Origin: Balanoglossus misakiensis
Taxonomy: Eukaryota > Hemichordata
Assembly (NCBI GenBank): GCA_040954595.2
Contig: CM082590.2
Location: 2,790,001-2,854,000 of the forward strand
Direction of reading: 5' to 3'
DNA: 64,000 nt
This document shows, one piece after another, positions 1 to 9,000 of the stretch (position 1 is its first letter; each line of letters opens with the position of its first letter). The notes beneath the pieces are model-generated. The model saw only the letters and a program-made list of their open reading frames with translations, was not told where the DNA came from and searched no databases. Position numbers and translations under genes: made by a program.

Positions 1-435
1 CAGCCTTGCTATGGTATAGCCCAGCTCTGCGTACAGTGTTCTTGGCGTGGAGGCCGTGTCATGGCGGGAACACACAGACCTGTACACAGAGCTAGCTGTT
101 GCCCCGCGTTGCCAATTCGCCTTGATTGAATAAATTTTGACATCTGAACATACAAAAATTGTGTTAATTTGTTATTTTCAGAACTAAGAAATAGCTGTAG
201 GGCCCAGATCCCAGGAAACGGCGAATAAAATATTCCTTACAATTTCCTTGTAAACTCAAGTTTTGTTTAAATAAATTTAAATTAAAAAGACAAAGTCTCT
301 CTCTACATAACCATATTTAATGATAGCTTGCATTCTAGATTTACAACTGATAAGATAGGGTGTGGGGCATAGATAGTAAAGGGGCAGACCCCGAAGTCTC
401 CACCTCCTCTGTAGGCTGCATTCACAAACACCATT

Positions 436-460
436 GGAGGGTGGGGGGGGGGGGGGTGGG
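436..460 (+). repeat. G-homopolymer run
   Basis: An almost pure G tract (GGAGGGT, then 14 G, then TGGG) lies on the plus strand. It could form a G-quadruplex, and it can pair with the C-rich run about 40 bases downstream (499-514). Such runs are also prone to length errors in sequencing, so the exact length is uncertain. Confidence 0.85.
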
Positions 461-498
461 CGAGAGAATTAAAAAATTTTACCGCTAATTTTCACATG

Positions 499-514
499 CC
501 CCCCCCCTCCCCCC
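499..514 (+). repeat. C-rich homopolymer run
   Basis: Nine C, one T, then six C. It is approximately complementary to the G run at 436-460, so the two can be drawn as a GC-rich hairpin with a loop of about 38 bases (AT-rich, containing aaaaaatttt). Further short C-rich patches follow to about base 580. Confidence 0.8.
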
Positions 515-630
515 GACACAACCCGAAATATTTACAAATCCCCCTTCCGAACTGCCAAAATTTTAAACACCCTCCCCCTCCATTTTCTTTCACAGAGCAA
601 AACACATCACCTATCTATCTTGTAAAAGAT

Positions 631-768
631 GATATTAATTCGACACTACACCTGTAATTAATTCAAGTCTACACGTAAAAAGAATTCGATATGTTGGCAA
701 AATTATTTCTAACAAAGATAAGCTAAAATAATTATTTAGAACACATAAAATTAATTCTGCATGACTAC
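631..768 (+). repeat. Direct duplication, copy 1 (138 bp)
   Basis: This segment, beginning gatattaattcgacactaca and ending tgcatgactac, recurs at 974-1,111 at a constant offset of 343 bp with only a handful of substitutions. It holds the motif aataattatttagaacacat and three phases of the 23-bp attaattcga repeat at 634, 657 and 680. Nothing coding is evident. It looks like a local duplication, or two copies of a short dispersed element. Confidence 0.9.
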
Positions 769-868
769 AAAAAATAATTAAAAACATTGAATTCCCCCCA
801 AAACGTCTCACAACTTGTACAACGGCCCCTTTTTCGAACTTTATGCGGCGAGAAAGACATGCTCAGCC

Positions 869-880
869 GCCGCCATCTTG
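869..880 (-). promoter_or_regulatory. YY1-like site
   Basis: The minus strand reads CAAGATGGCGGC, a full match to the well-known YY1 consensus (AAGATGGCGGC). In animals this element sits near the start of many TATA-less promoters. Only 6 bp separate it from a ZNF143-like sequence at 887-903, which makes a promoter remnant or active promoter more plausible than chance. There is no transcript evidence. Confidence 0.35.
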
Positions 881-886
881 ATTTAA

Positions 887-903
887 GCGCAAAGGATTGT
901 GGG
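887..903 (-). promoter_or_regulatory. ZNF143/THAP11-like site
   Basis: The minus strand reads CCCACAATCCTTTGCGC. This keeps the CCCA-n-AAT and TGCGC halves of the ZNF143 (SBS1) consensus with a few mismatches in the middle. ZNF143 and YY1 sites commonly co-occur in animal housekeeping promoters. The call is by eye against a remembered consensus, so it is tentative. Confidence 0.25.
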
Positions 904-909
904 GGCAAT

Positions 910-1045
910 ATTAATTTGACACAATGTAAAATTAATTCGACACAACACGTGAAATTAATTCGACAAAACACGTGATATTAATTCGACACTACACCTGAAA
1001 TTAATTCGAGTCTACACGTAAAAATAATTCGAGATGTTGGCAAAA
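910..1045 (+). repeat. 23-bp tandem repeat, about five to six units
   Basis: The core attaattcgacac starts at 931, 954, 977 and 1,000, exactly 23 bp apart, with weaker units at about 910 (spacing 21) and 1,023. Most units carry acacgtga or acacctga between cores. The same phase is kept in the upstream duplicate at 634/657/680. The regular period and conserved AATTAATTCGA core point to a minisatellite, possibly the internal or terminal repeat of a small mobile element. Confidence 0.85.
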
Positions 1046-1111
1046 TTATTTCCAACAAAGATAAGCTAAAATAATTATTTAGAACACATAAAATTAATTC
1101 TGCATGACTAC
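974..1111 (+). repeat. Direct duplication, copy 2 (138 bp)
   Basis: This is the partner of 631-768 at offset 343. The match stays in register over the whole length without indels and stops right after gcatgactac, where copy 1 continues into aaaaataatt and copy 2 into atgtcggtct. The sharp end suggests a defined element boundary or a duplication breakpoint. Confidence 0.9.
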
Positions 1112-1690
1112 ATGTCGGTCTCTGGCCCATGGACTATAACCAAACAATGATAGTCCCAAATAAAGCCAAGCCATCAACTCCAATTTTGGTTTATTGGTGA
1201 TGTTTTCTGCGATCATGCTGGATGCAATGCGGATATAATAAAACTACTCTGTGAAAAATATGTTTGTTTACAAATTTGTTCACCTTTGTGGGTATATTGA
1301 ACAGAAAGGGTTACTCCCCTTAACCTCTCAACAAACAAACAATCTTGACAATATTTGTAAACATACATATTTTTGTCACACATTTTTATATTAAACAAAC
1401 ACACACACACACTGCAAAGCAGGAGGAAGAGCTCCCTGTGGTCTTCCCACAAACGTTGGAATCACACTGCAGTGGTCGCCTGATTCAACCAGTAAAGGTC
1501 ACATGAGGTCATCAATTGTTGTCGGTTTTCTGGTTGAATATTCTCTGAAAGCACGCCTTAACATTGATATTTTGCAATTGGTGTCAATAGTCATGAACTT
1601 TAAATAATGGAGCATCACTCGGCCCCAGTTACTAAGTTGCGATAGGGCGAAATCAACAGCGGAAACTGATTGTCGATCGTCCATGTCTCA
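1112..1690. other. Unassigned flank sequence
   Basis: There is no repeat relation to the satellite and no recognisable gene. Features visible are AT-rich stretches, a (CA)n tract at 1,399-1,412 and a minus-strand ATG frame at 1,499-1,684 (61 codons, preceded in frame by a TGA at 1,688-1,690) with no motif I recognise. That frame lies just downstream, on the minus strand, of a strong splice-donor look-alike at 1,692-1,698, so it may be intronic. Confidence 0.5.
1399..1412 (+). repeat. (AC)7 microsatellite
   Basis: Seven AC dinucleotides in a row, preceded by AAACAA. This is a simple sequence repeat. Confidence 0.9.
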
Positions 1691-1691
1691 A

Positions 1692-1698
1692 GCTTACC
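1692..1698 (-). other. Splice-donor look-alike (AAG/GTAAGC)
   Basis: On the minus strand the sequence reads AAACAAG then GTAAGC, a near-ideal U2-type 5' splice site with the intron starting at base 1,697. A second donor look-alike on the same strand lies upstream at 1,825-1,830. Two good donors on one strand within 140 bp would fit alternative first exons of a minus-strand gene. The coding context is weak. Confidence 0.2.
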
Positions 1699-1830
1699 TT
1701 GTTTACGGACTGAATCAGGGGACTACAGTAACGTTATCGCGATGAATGTGATTCTACCCACACATTAAGTCGTGAAAACTATCAGTGATATCTTAAAACA
1801 CACTAAATACTGTAATGTTTCAATACTCAC

Positions 1831-1935
1831 TCCGCCAAATCTGTATATAGGAATAATGATGGTGGACAGTGTGGGGGGCCTGAACCCATGACTTGCAGAA
1901 AACAGCTGGTACTTGCTCGCTCCTTGGCTTTGCAT
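1831..1935 (-). other. Possible first coding exon (hypothetical)
   Basis: On the minus strand an ATG at 1,933-1,935 (context AACATGC, A at -3) opens 35 codons. They end exactly at GGA followed by GTGAGT, a consensus splice donor at 1,825-1,830, so the exon would end in phase 0. The peptide ends PTLSTIIIPIYRFGG. The frame upstream is open back to a TAG at 1,999-2,001. I recognise no domain, no downstream exon can be identified, and chance remains a serious alternative. Confidence 0.15.
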
Positions 1936-2132
1936 GTTTTCCGCTATTCTTTCAGAGAAATATGACACCGTCCTGGATGTGTAACAAACACTGGCCAACT
2001 AACGTCCATAGAAAAGGCGACATTGGAGTTGACGACAGAAAAAACTGGCAGATTCTCTAGCCTGCGTGTCACACATGTGTTTACAACGAAGACACTGAAC
2101 TGGTCAAAGGAAACGGGTCGAAGGTCAGCAAC

Positions 2133-2147
2133 AGCGCCCTCTTGGGG
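2133..2147 (-). promoter_or_regulatory. CTCF-like motif
   Basis: The minus strand reads CCCCAAGAGGGCGCT. It matches the AGAGGGCGCT core of the bilaterian CTCF consensus completely and about 13 of 15 positions overall. It lies about 600 bp from the satellite edge. In a bilaterian this could be an insulator or promoter-proximal site. As a single motif found by eye it is weak evidence. Confidence 0.25.
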
Positions 2148-2379
2148 TATATTCTGCGGAACTTTTGAAAGTTCCCGATCTCGTATCCTAAGGACGCCAG
2201 CAGAATTTCCTGCGGCATTTTAATTCTCATTCAAATATGAAAGAAACAAAACTAACCCGGTGTGAATTAGTTGGTTTAAAGGGGAGTTGGGGCAGGGTCT
2301 TCTTTCGGTAGTTTTGACCCCCAATAAGGCCTATTTACGGAGAGGCTCTCTTATTCTTCAAATTTATTAATGGAAGTCG

Positions 2380-2640
2380 CGTATATGGGTAAGGGACCAT
2401 TTAGTTTTTACGGCCGGGTGGGGCGGCAAAATCCAGGGGGGGGGGGGGGTCACTTAAATTTTGAAGTCCGAAAGTGGGGGTAATCTTTTTTTTAAAAACG
2501 TTTAGGGGGTCACATACTTTTGCCGCAAAACTTTTGCTTTGAGTCCACAAAATTGCAGTTTCGCGCCCTTAATTTTACAAGATTTTCTAATATGGGAGGG
2601 GGACACCCCATCCCACACCCACCCCTCCATTCTTCGCTAC
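2380..2640. other. G-rich, low-complexity segment, perhaps a decayed interspersed repeat
   Basis: The segment holds a G-rich stretch (cggccgggtggggcggc), a run of 14 G at 2,436-2,449, a seven-to-eight T run near 2,486 and further G patches at 2,475-2,510 and 2,594-2,603. There is no coding potential and no similarity to the satellite. Composition is similar to the G/C-run region at 436-580, so both may be pieces of one dispersed family, but I see no alignable block shared between them. Confidence 0.3.
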
Positions 2641-2736
2641 ATTTCATTTATTGTCTGGTTTGTCTAGTGTACAAGGGCAGACTACTTGCCACACCACCAC
2701 ACCGATGCTTACTTTGAGTGGAGTGGCAAAAGTAAA

Positions 2737-4340
2737 ATGCGCAGAACACATAGATAGGCCTATGCGCATAAGAACGTTTTCCACTAGACTCTGTGGATCG
2801 ACGGATAGTTCCAAAATGCCCATGGTTGCTTCCAAACAGCCTCGTTTATTTACCGAATTCTGTTGTGAGGCACATAACACATAGATAGGCCTATGTGCAT
2901 AAGAAAGTTTTCCACTAGACTCTGTAGATCGAGAGATAGTTCTAAAATATCCATGGTTGCCTCAAAACACAGCCTCGTTTGTTTACAAAAATCTGTTGTG
3001 ATGCGCAGAACACATAGATAGGCCTATGCGCATAAGAACGTTTTCCACTAGACCTTTTAGATCGACGGATAGTTCTAAAATTTCCATGGTTGTTTCCAAA
3101 CAGCCTCGTTTATTTACCGATTTCTGTTGTGAGGCGCTGAACACATAGATAGGCCTATGCGCATAAGAAAGTTTTCCACTAGACGCTGAAGATCGACGGA
3201 TAGTTCTAAAATTTCCATGGTTGCTTCCAAACAGCCTCGTTTATTTACCGATTTCTGTTGTGAGGCGCAGAACACATGATAGGCCCATGCTCATAAGAAA
3301 TTTTTCCACTAGACTGTGTAGATCGAGAGATAGTTCAAAAATTTCCGTGGTTGCTTCCAAACAGCCTCGTTTGTTTACAAAATTATTTTGTGATGCGCAG
3401 AACACATAGATAGGCCTATGCGCAAAAGAACGTTTTCCACTAGACTCTGTAGATCGATGGATAGTTCTAAAATTTACATGGGTGCTTCTAAACAGCCTCG
3501 TTTATTTACCGATTTCTGTTGTGAGGCGCTGAACACATGATAGGCCTATACGCATAAGAAAGTTTTCCACTATACTCTGTAGATCGACGGATAGTTGTAA
3601 AATTTCAATGGTTGCTTCCAAACAGCCTCGTTTATTTACCGAATTCTGTTGTGATGCGCAGAACACATGATAGGACTATGCGCATAAGAAATTTTTCCAC
3701 TAGACTCTGTAGATCGACGGGTAGTTCTAAAATTTCCATAGTTGCTTCCAAACAGCCTCGTTTATTTACCGAATTCTGTTGTTAGGCGCAGAACACGTGA
3801 TAGGCCTATGCGCATAAGAAAGTTTTCCACTAGACTCTGTAGATCGACGGATAGTTCTAAAATTGCCATGGTTGCTTCCAAACAGCCTCGTTAATTTACC
3901 GATTTCTGTTGTGAGGCGCAGAACACATGATAGGCCTATGCGCATAAGAATTTTTTCCACTAGACTCTGTAGATCGACGGATAGTTCTAAAATTGCCATG
4001 GTTGCTTCCAAACAGCCTCGTTAATTTACCGATTTCTGTTGTGAGGCGCAGAACACATGATAGGCCTATGCGCATAAGAATTTTTTCCACTAGACTCTGT
4101 AGATCGACGGATAGTTCTAAAATGTCCATGGTTGCTTCCAAACAGCCTCGTTTATTTAATGAATTCTGTTGTGATGCGCAGAACACATGATAGGCCTATG
4201 CGCATAAGAATTTTTCCACTAGACTCTGTAGATCGACGGATAGTTCTAAAATATCCATACTTGCTGCCAAACAGCCTCGTTTATTTACCGAATTATGTTG
4301 TGAGGCGCAGAACACGTGATAGGCCTATGCGCATCAGAAA
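2737..4340 (+). repeat. Array margin: variable satellite monomers
   Basis: The first monomers carry private changes such as ctctgtggatcg, atgcccatgg, gaggcacataac, gaccttttag and gacgctgaagatc. Subtypes are intermixed without clear dimer order. Higher divergence at an array margin is the usual outcome when homogenisation by unequal exchange acts mainly on the interior. Part of this margin (about 2,990-3,290) reappears at about 8,540-8,840 with the same rare variants (offset 5,552), and 3,221-3,409 reappears at 5,081 and 6,945. Confidence 0.7.
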
Positions 4341-4369
4341 GTTTTCCACTAGACTCTGTAGATCGAGAG

Positions 4370-7300
4370 ATAGTTCTAAAATTTCCAATGTTGCCTCAAA
4401 ACACAGCCTCGTTTGTTTACAAAATTCTGTTGTGATGCGCAGAACACATAGATAGGCCTATGCACATAAGAACGTTTTCCACTAGACTCTGTAGATCGAC
4501 GGATAGTTCTAAAATTTCCATGGTTGCTTCCAAACACAGTCTCGTTTGTTTACAAAAGTCTGCAGTGATGCGCAGAACACATGATAGGCCTATGCGCATA
4601 AGAAACTTTTTCACTGTAGATCGACGGATAGTTCTAAAATTTCCATAGACTCTGTAGATCGAGAGATAGTTCTAAAATTTCCATGGTTGCTTCCAAACAC
4701 AGCCTCGTTTGTTTACAAAATTCTTTTGTGATGCGCAGAACACATAGCTAGGCCTATGCGCATAAGAAAGTTTTCCACTAGACTCTGTAGATCGACGGAT
4801 AGTTCTAAAATTTCCATGGTTGCTTCCAAACAGCCTCGTTTATTTACCGAATTCTGTTGTGAGGCGCAGAGCACGTAATAGGCCTATGCGCATACGAAAG
4901 TTTTCCACCAGACTCCGTAGATCGACGGATAGTTGTAAAATTCCATGGTTGTTTCCAAACACAGCCTCGTTTATTTACCGATTTCTGTTGTGAGGCGCTG
5001 AACACATGATAGGCCTATACGCATAAGAAAGTTTTCCACTATACTCTGTAGATCGACGGATAGTTCTAAAATTTCCATGGTTGCTTCCAAACAGCCTCGT
5101 TTATTTACCGATTTCTGTTGTGAGGCGCAGAACACATGATAGGCCCATGCTCATAAGAAATTTTTCCACTAGACTGTGTAGATCGAGAGATAGTTCAAAA
5201 ATTTCCGTGGTTGCTTCCAAACAGCCTCGTTTGTTTACAAAATTATTTTGTGATGCGCAGAACACATAGATAGGCCTATGCGCAAAAGAACGTTTTCCAC
5301 TAGACTCTGTAGATCGACGGATAGTTGTAAAATTTCAATGGTTGCTTCCAAACAGCCTCGTTTATTTACCGAATTCTGTTGTGATGCGCAGAACACATGA
5401 TAGGACTATGCGCATAAGAAATTTTTCCACTAGACTCTGTAGATCGACGGGTAGTTCTAAAATTTCCATAGTTGCTTCCAAACAGCCTCGTTTATTTACC
5501 GATTTCTGTTGTGAGGCGCAGAACACGTGATAGGCCTATGCGCATAAGAAAGTTTTTTACTAGACTCTGCAGATCGACGGATAGTTCTAAAATTTCCATG
5601 GTTGCTTCCAAACACAGCCTCGTTTATTTCCAAATTCTGTTGTAATGCGCAGAACACATAGATAGGCCTATGCGCATAAGAACGTTTTCCACTAGACTCT
5701 ATAGATCGACGGATAGTTCTAAAATTTCCATGGTTGCTTCCAAACACAGCCTCGTTTGTTTACAAAATTCTGCAGTGATGCGCAGAACACATGATAGGCC
5801 TATGCGCATAAGAAACTTTTTCACTGTAGATCGACGGATAGTTCTAAAATTTCCATGGTTGATTCCAAACACAACCTCGTTTGTTTACAAAATTCTGTTG
5901 TAATGCGTAGAACACATAGCTAGGCCTATGCGCATAAGAAAGTTTTCCACTAGACTCTGTAGATCGAGAGATAGTTCTAAAATATACATGGTTGCCTCAA
6001 AACACAGCCTCGTTTGTTTACAAAATTCTGTTGTGATGCGCAGAACACATAGATAGGCCTATGTGCATAAGAAAGTTTTCCACTAGACTCTGTAGATCGA
6101 CGGATAGTTCTAAAATTTCCATGGTTGCATCCAAACAGCCTCGTTTATTTACCGATTTCTGTTGTGAGGCGCAGAACACGTGATAGGCCTATGCGCATAA
6201 GAAAGTTTTTTACTAGACTCTGCAGATCGACGGATAGTTCTAAAATTTCCAATGTTGCCTCAAAACACAGCCTCGTTTGTTTACAAAATTCTGTTGTGAT
6301 GCGCAGAACACATAGATAGGCCTATGCACATAAGAACGTTTTCCACTAGACTCTGTAGATCGACGGATAGTTCTAAAATTTCCATGGTTGCTTCCAAACA
6401 CAGTCTCGTTTGTTTACAAAAGTCTGCAGTGATGCGCAGAACACATGATAGGCCTATGCGCATAAGAAACTTTTTCACTGTAGATCGACGGATAGTTCTA
6501 AAATTTCCATAGACTCTGTAGATCGAGAGATAGTTCTAAAATTTCCATGGTTGCTTCCAAACACAGCCTCGTTTGTTTACAAAATTCTTTTGTGATGCGC
6601 AGAACACATAGCTAGGCCTATGCGCATAAGAAAGTTTTCCACTAGACTCTGTAGATCGACGGATAGTTCTAAAATTTCCATGGTTGCTTCCAAACAGCCT
6701 CGTTTATTTACCGAATTCTGTTGTGAGGCGCAGAGCACGTAATAGGCCTATGCGCATACGAAAGTTTTCCACCAGACTCCGTAGATCGACGGATAGTTGT
6801 AAAATTCCATGGTTGTTTCCAAACACAGCCTCGTTTATTTACCGATTTCTGTTGTGAGGCGCTGAACACATGATAGGCCTATACGCATAAGAAAGTTTTC
6901 CACTATACTCTGTAGATCGACGGATAGTTCTAAAATTTCCATGGTTGCTTCCAAACAGCCTCGTTTATTTACCGATTTCTGTTGTGAGGCGCAGAACACA
7001 TGATAGGCCCATGCTCATAAGAAATTTTTCCACTAGACTGTGTAGATCGAGAGATAGTTCAAAAATTTCCGTGGTTGCTTCCAAACAGCCTCGTTTGTTT
7101 ACAAAATTATTTTGTGATGCGCAGAACACATAGATAGGCCTATGCGCAAAAGAACGTTTTCCACTAGACTCTGTAGATCGACGGATAGTTGTAAAATTTC
7201 AATGGTTGCTTCCAAACAGCCTCGTTTATTTACCGAATTCTGTTGTGATGCGCAGAACACATGATAGGACTATGCGCATAAGAAATTTTTCCACTAGACT

Positions 7301-8097
7301 CTGTAGATCGACGGGTAGTTCTAAAATTTCCATAGTTGCTTCCAAACAGCCTCGTTTATTTACCGATTTCTGTTGTGAGGCGCAGAACACGTGATAGGCC
7401 TATGCGCATAAGAAAGTTTTTTACTAGACTCTGCAGATCGACGGATAGTTCTAAAATTTCCATGGTTGCTTCCAAACACAGCCTCGTTTATTTCCAAATT
7501 CTGTTGTAATGCGCAGAACACATAGATAGGCCTATGCGCATAAGAACGTTTTCCACTAGACTCTATAGATCGACGGATAGTTCTAAAATTTCCATGGTTG
7601 CTTCCAAACACAGCCTCGTTTGTTTACAAAATTCTGCAGTGATGCGCAGAACACATGATAGGCCTATGCGCATAAGAAACTTTTTCACTGTAGATCGACG
7701 GATAGTTCTAAAATTTCCATGGTTGATTCCAAACACAACCTCGTTTGTTTACAAAATTCTGTTGTAATGCGTAGAACACATAGCTAGGCCTATGCGCATA
7801 AGAAAGTTTTCCACTAGACTCTGTAGATCGAGAGATAGTTCTAAAATATACATGGTTGCCTCAAAACACAGCCTCGTTTGTTTACAAAATTCTGTTGTGA
7901 TGCGCAGAACACATAGATAGGCCTATGTGCATAAGAAAGTTTTCCACTAGACTCTGTAGATCGACGGATAGTTCTAAAATTTCCATGGTTGCATCCAAAC
8001 AGCCTCGTTTATTTACCGATTTCTGTTGTGAGGCGCAGAACACGTGATAGGCCTATGCGCATAAGAAAGTTTTTTACTAGACTCTGCAGATCGACGG
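4370..8097 (+). repeat. 1,864-bp tandem segmental duplication inside the satellite
   Basis: Bases of about 4,370-6,233 are repeated at about 6,234-8,097 with constant offset 1,864 and almost no differences, including rare variants. These are the truncated unit at 4,614-4,651 (again at 6,478-6,516), agtctgcagtgatg, the single change gtagttctaaaatttccatag, and agttttttac (5,551 and 7,415). The unit is about 14 monomers, so one amplification event copied many monomers together. An older related copy without one monomer begins near 3,200 (offset 1,860, then 1,730). Confidence 0.9.
4614..4651 (+). repeat. Truncated 38-bp monomer
   Basis: Two consecutive ctgtagatcga landmarks lie only 38 bp apart (4,614 and 4,652), because ttccat is joined straight to agactctgtag. 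The unit just before it also lacks nine bases of the usual ttttccactagactctg, reading tttttcactgtag. The same pair of lesions is copied at 6,478-6,516, so the event predates the 1,864-bp duplication. Confidence 0.85.
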
Positions 8098-8550
8098 ATA
8101 GTTCTAAAATTTCCATGGTTGCTTCCAAACACAGCCTCGTTTATTTCCAAATTCTGTTTTAATGCGCAGAACACATAGATAGGCCTATGCGCATAAGAAC
8201 GTTTTCCACTAGACTCTATAGATCGACGGATAGTTCTAAAATTTCCATGGTTGCTTCCAAACACAGCCTCGTTTGTTTACAAAATTCTGCAGTGATGCGC
8301 AGAACACATGATAGGCCTATGCGCATAAGAAACTTTTTCACTGTAGATCGACGGATAGTTCTAAAATTTCCATGGTTGATTCCAAACACAACCTCGTTTG
8401 TTTACAAAATTCTGTTGTAATGCGCAGAACACATAGCTAGGCCTATGCGCATAAGAAAGTTTTCCACTAGACTCTGTAGATCGAGAGATAGTTCTAAAAT
8501 ATACATGGTTGCCTCAAAACACAGCCTCGTTTGTTTACAAAATTCTGTTG
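8098..8550 (+). repeat. Partial extra copy at 653-bp offset
   Basis: After the second 1,864-bp copy, the sequence continues as a further near-copy of 7,445-7,897 (offset 653, five monomers). The marker agttttttac at 5,551 and 6,204 shows the same 653-bp spacing. The segment then switches to material matching the left margin of the array (gaccttttag at 8,603 against 3,051). This makes a mosaic of at least two earlier segments. Confidence 0.75.
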
Positions 8551-9000
8551 TGATGCGCAGAACACATAGATAGGCCTATGCGCATAAGAACGTTTTCCAC
8601 TAGACCTTTTAGATCGACGGATAGTTCTAAAATTTCCATGGTTGTTTCCAAACAGCCTCGTTTATTTACCGATTTCTGTTGTGAGGCGCTGAACACATAG
8701 ATAGGCCTATGCGCATAAGAAAGTTTTCCACTAGACGCTGAAGGTCGACGGATAGTTCTAAAATTTCCATGGTTGCTTCCAAACAGCCTCGTTTATTTAC
8801 CGATTTCTGTTGTGAGGCGCAGAACACATGATACGCCCATGCGCATAAGAAATTTTTCCACTAGACTCTGTAGATCGACGGATAGTTCTAAAATGTCCAT
8901 GGTTGCTTCCAAACAAAGCCTCGTTTGTTTACAAAATTCTGTTGTGATGCGCAGAACACATATATAGGCCTATGCGCATATGAACGTTTCCCACTATACT

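Larger units (their letters stand above)
1..2736. other. Non-satellite flanking DNA, no confident gene
   Basis: This stretch shares no repeat unit with the array that follows. It is mostly AT-rich, with G- or C-only runs, a CA microsatellite, a local direct duplication and a 23-bp tandem repeat, each listed separately. The open frames are short (under about 80 codons), lie on both strands and mostly use non-ATG starts. None gives a protein I recognise. A plus-strand AATAAA near 126-132 and a pyrimidine-rich TTTTCAG near 174-180 could belong to transcripts, but there is no coding support. The most gene-like piece is a possible minus-strand exon near 1,831-1,935. Intron, intergenic DNA or decayed mobile-element sequence are all compatible. 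Confidence 0.8.

Noticed and set aside
436-514. Rho-independent terminator (G run and C run hairpin)
   Set aside because: The context is eukaryotic, the loop is about 38 bases, and no gene ends here. Simple homopolymer runs explain it better.
787-975. 62-residue plus-strand frame in the flank
   Set aside because: It begins at a non-ATG start and runs through the 23-bp repeat. The composition reflects the repeat, and no family is recognised.
2023-2223. 66-residue plus-strand frame next to the array
   Set aside because: It uses a TTG start, has no recognisable domain and overlaps the CTCF-like motif. It is probably a chance frame.
2790-2812. Pol III B-box or tRNA-derived SINE origin of the monomer (tagatcgacgg)
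   Set aside because: It resembles GGTTCGANNCC only loosely, with mismatches at core positions. No A box at a proper distance and no tRNA fold are visible.
2830-2865. CENP-B box on the minus strand (TTCGGTAAATAAACGAGG)
   Set aside because: The TTCG and the central A fit, but the required CGGG is absent at the right distance (AACG instead). In many monomers the gaattc is gatttc, which destroys TTCG. I do not regard it as a functional CENP-B box.
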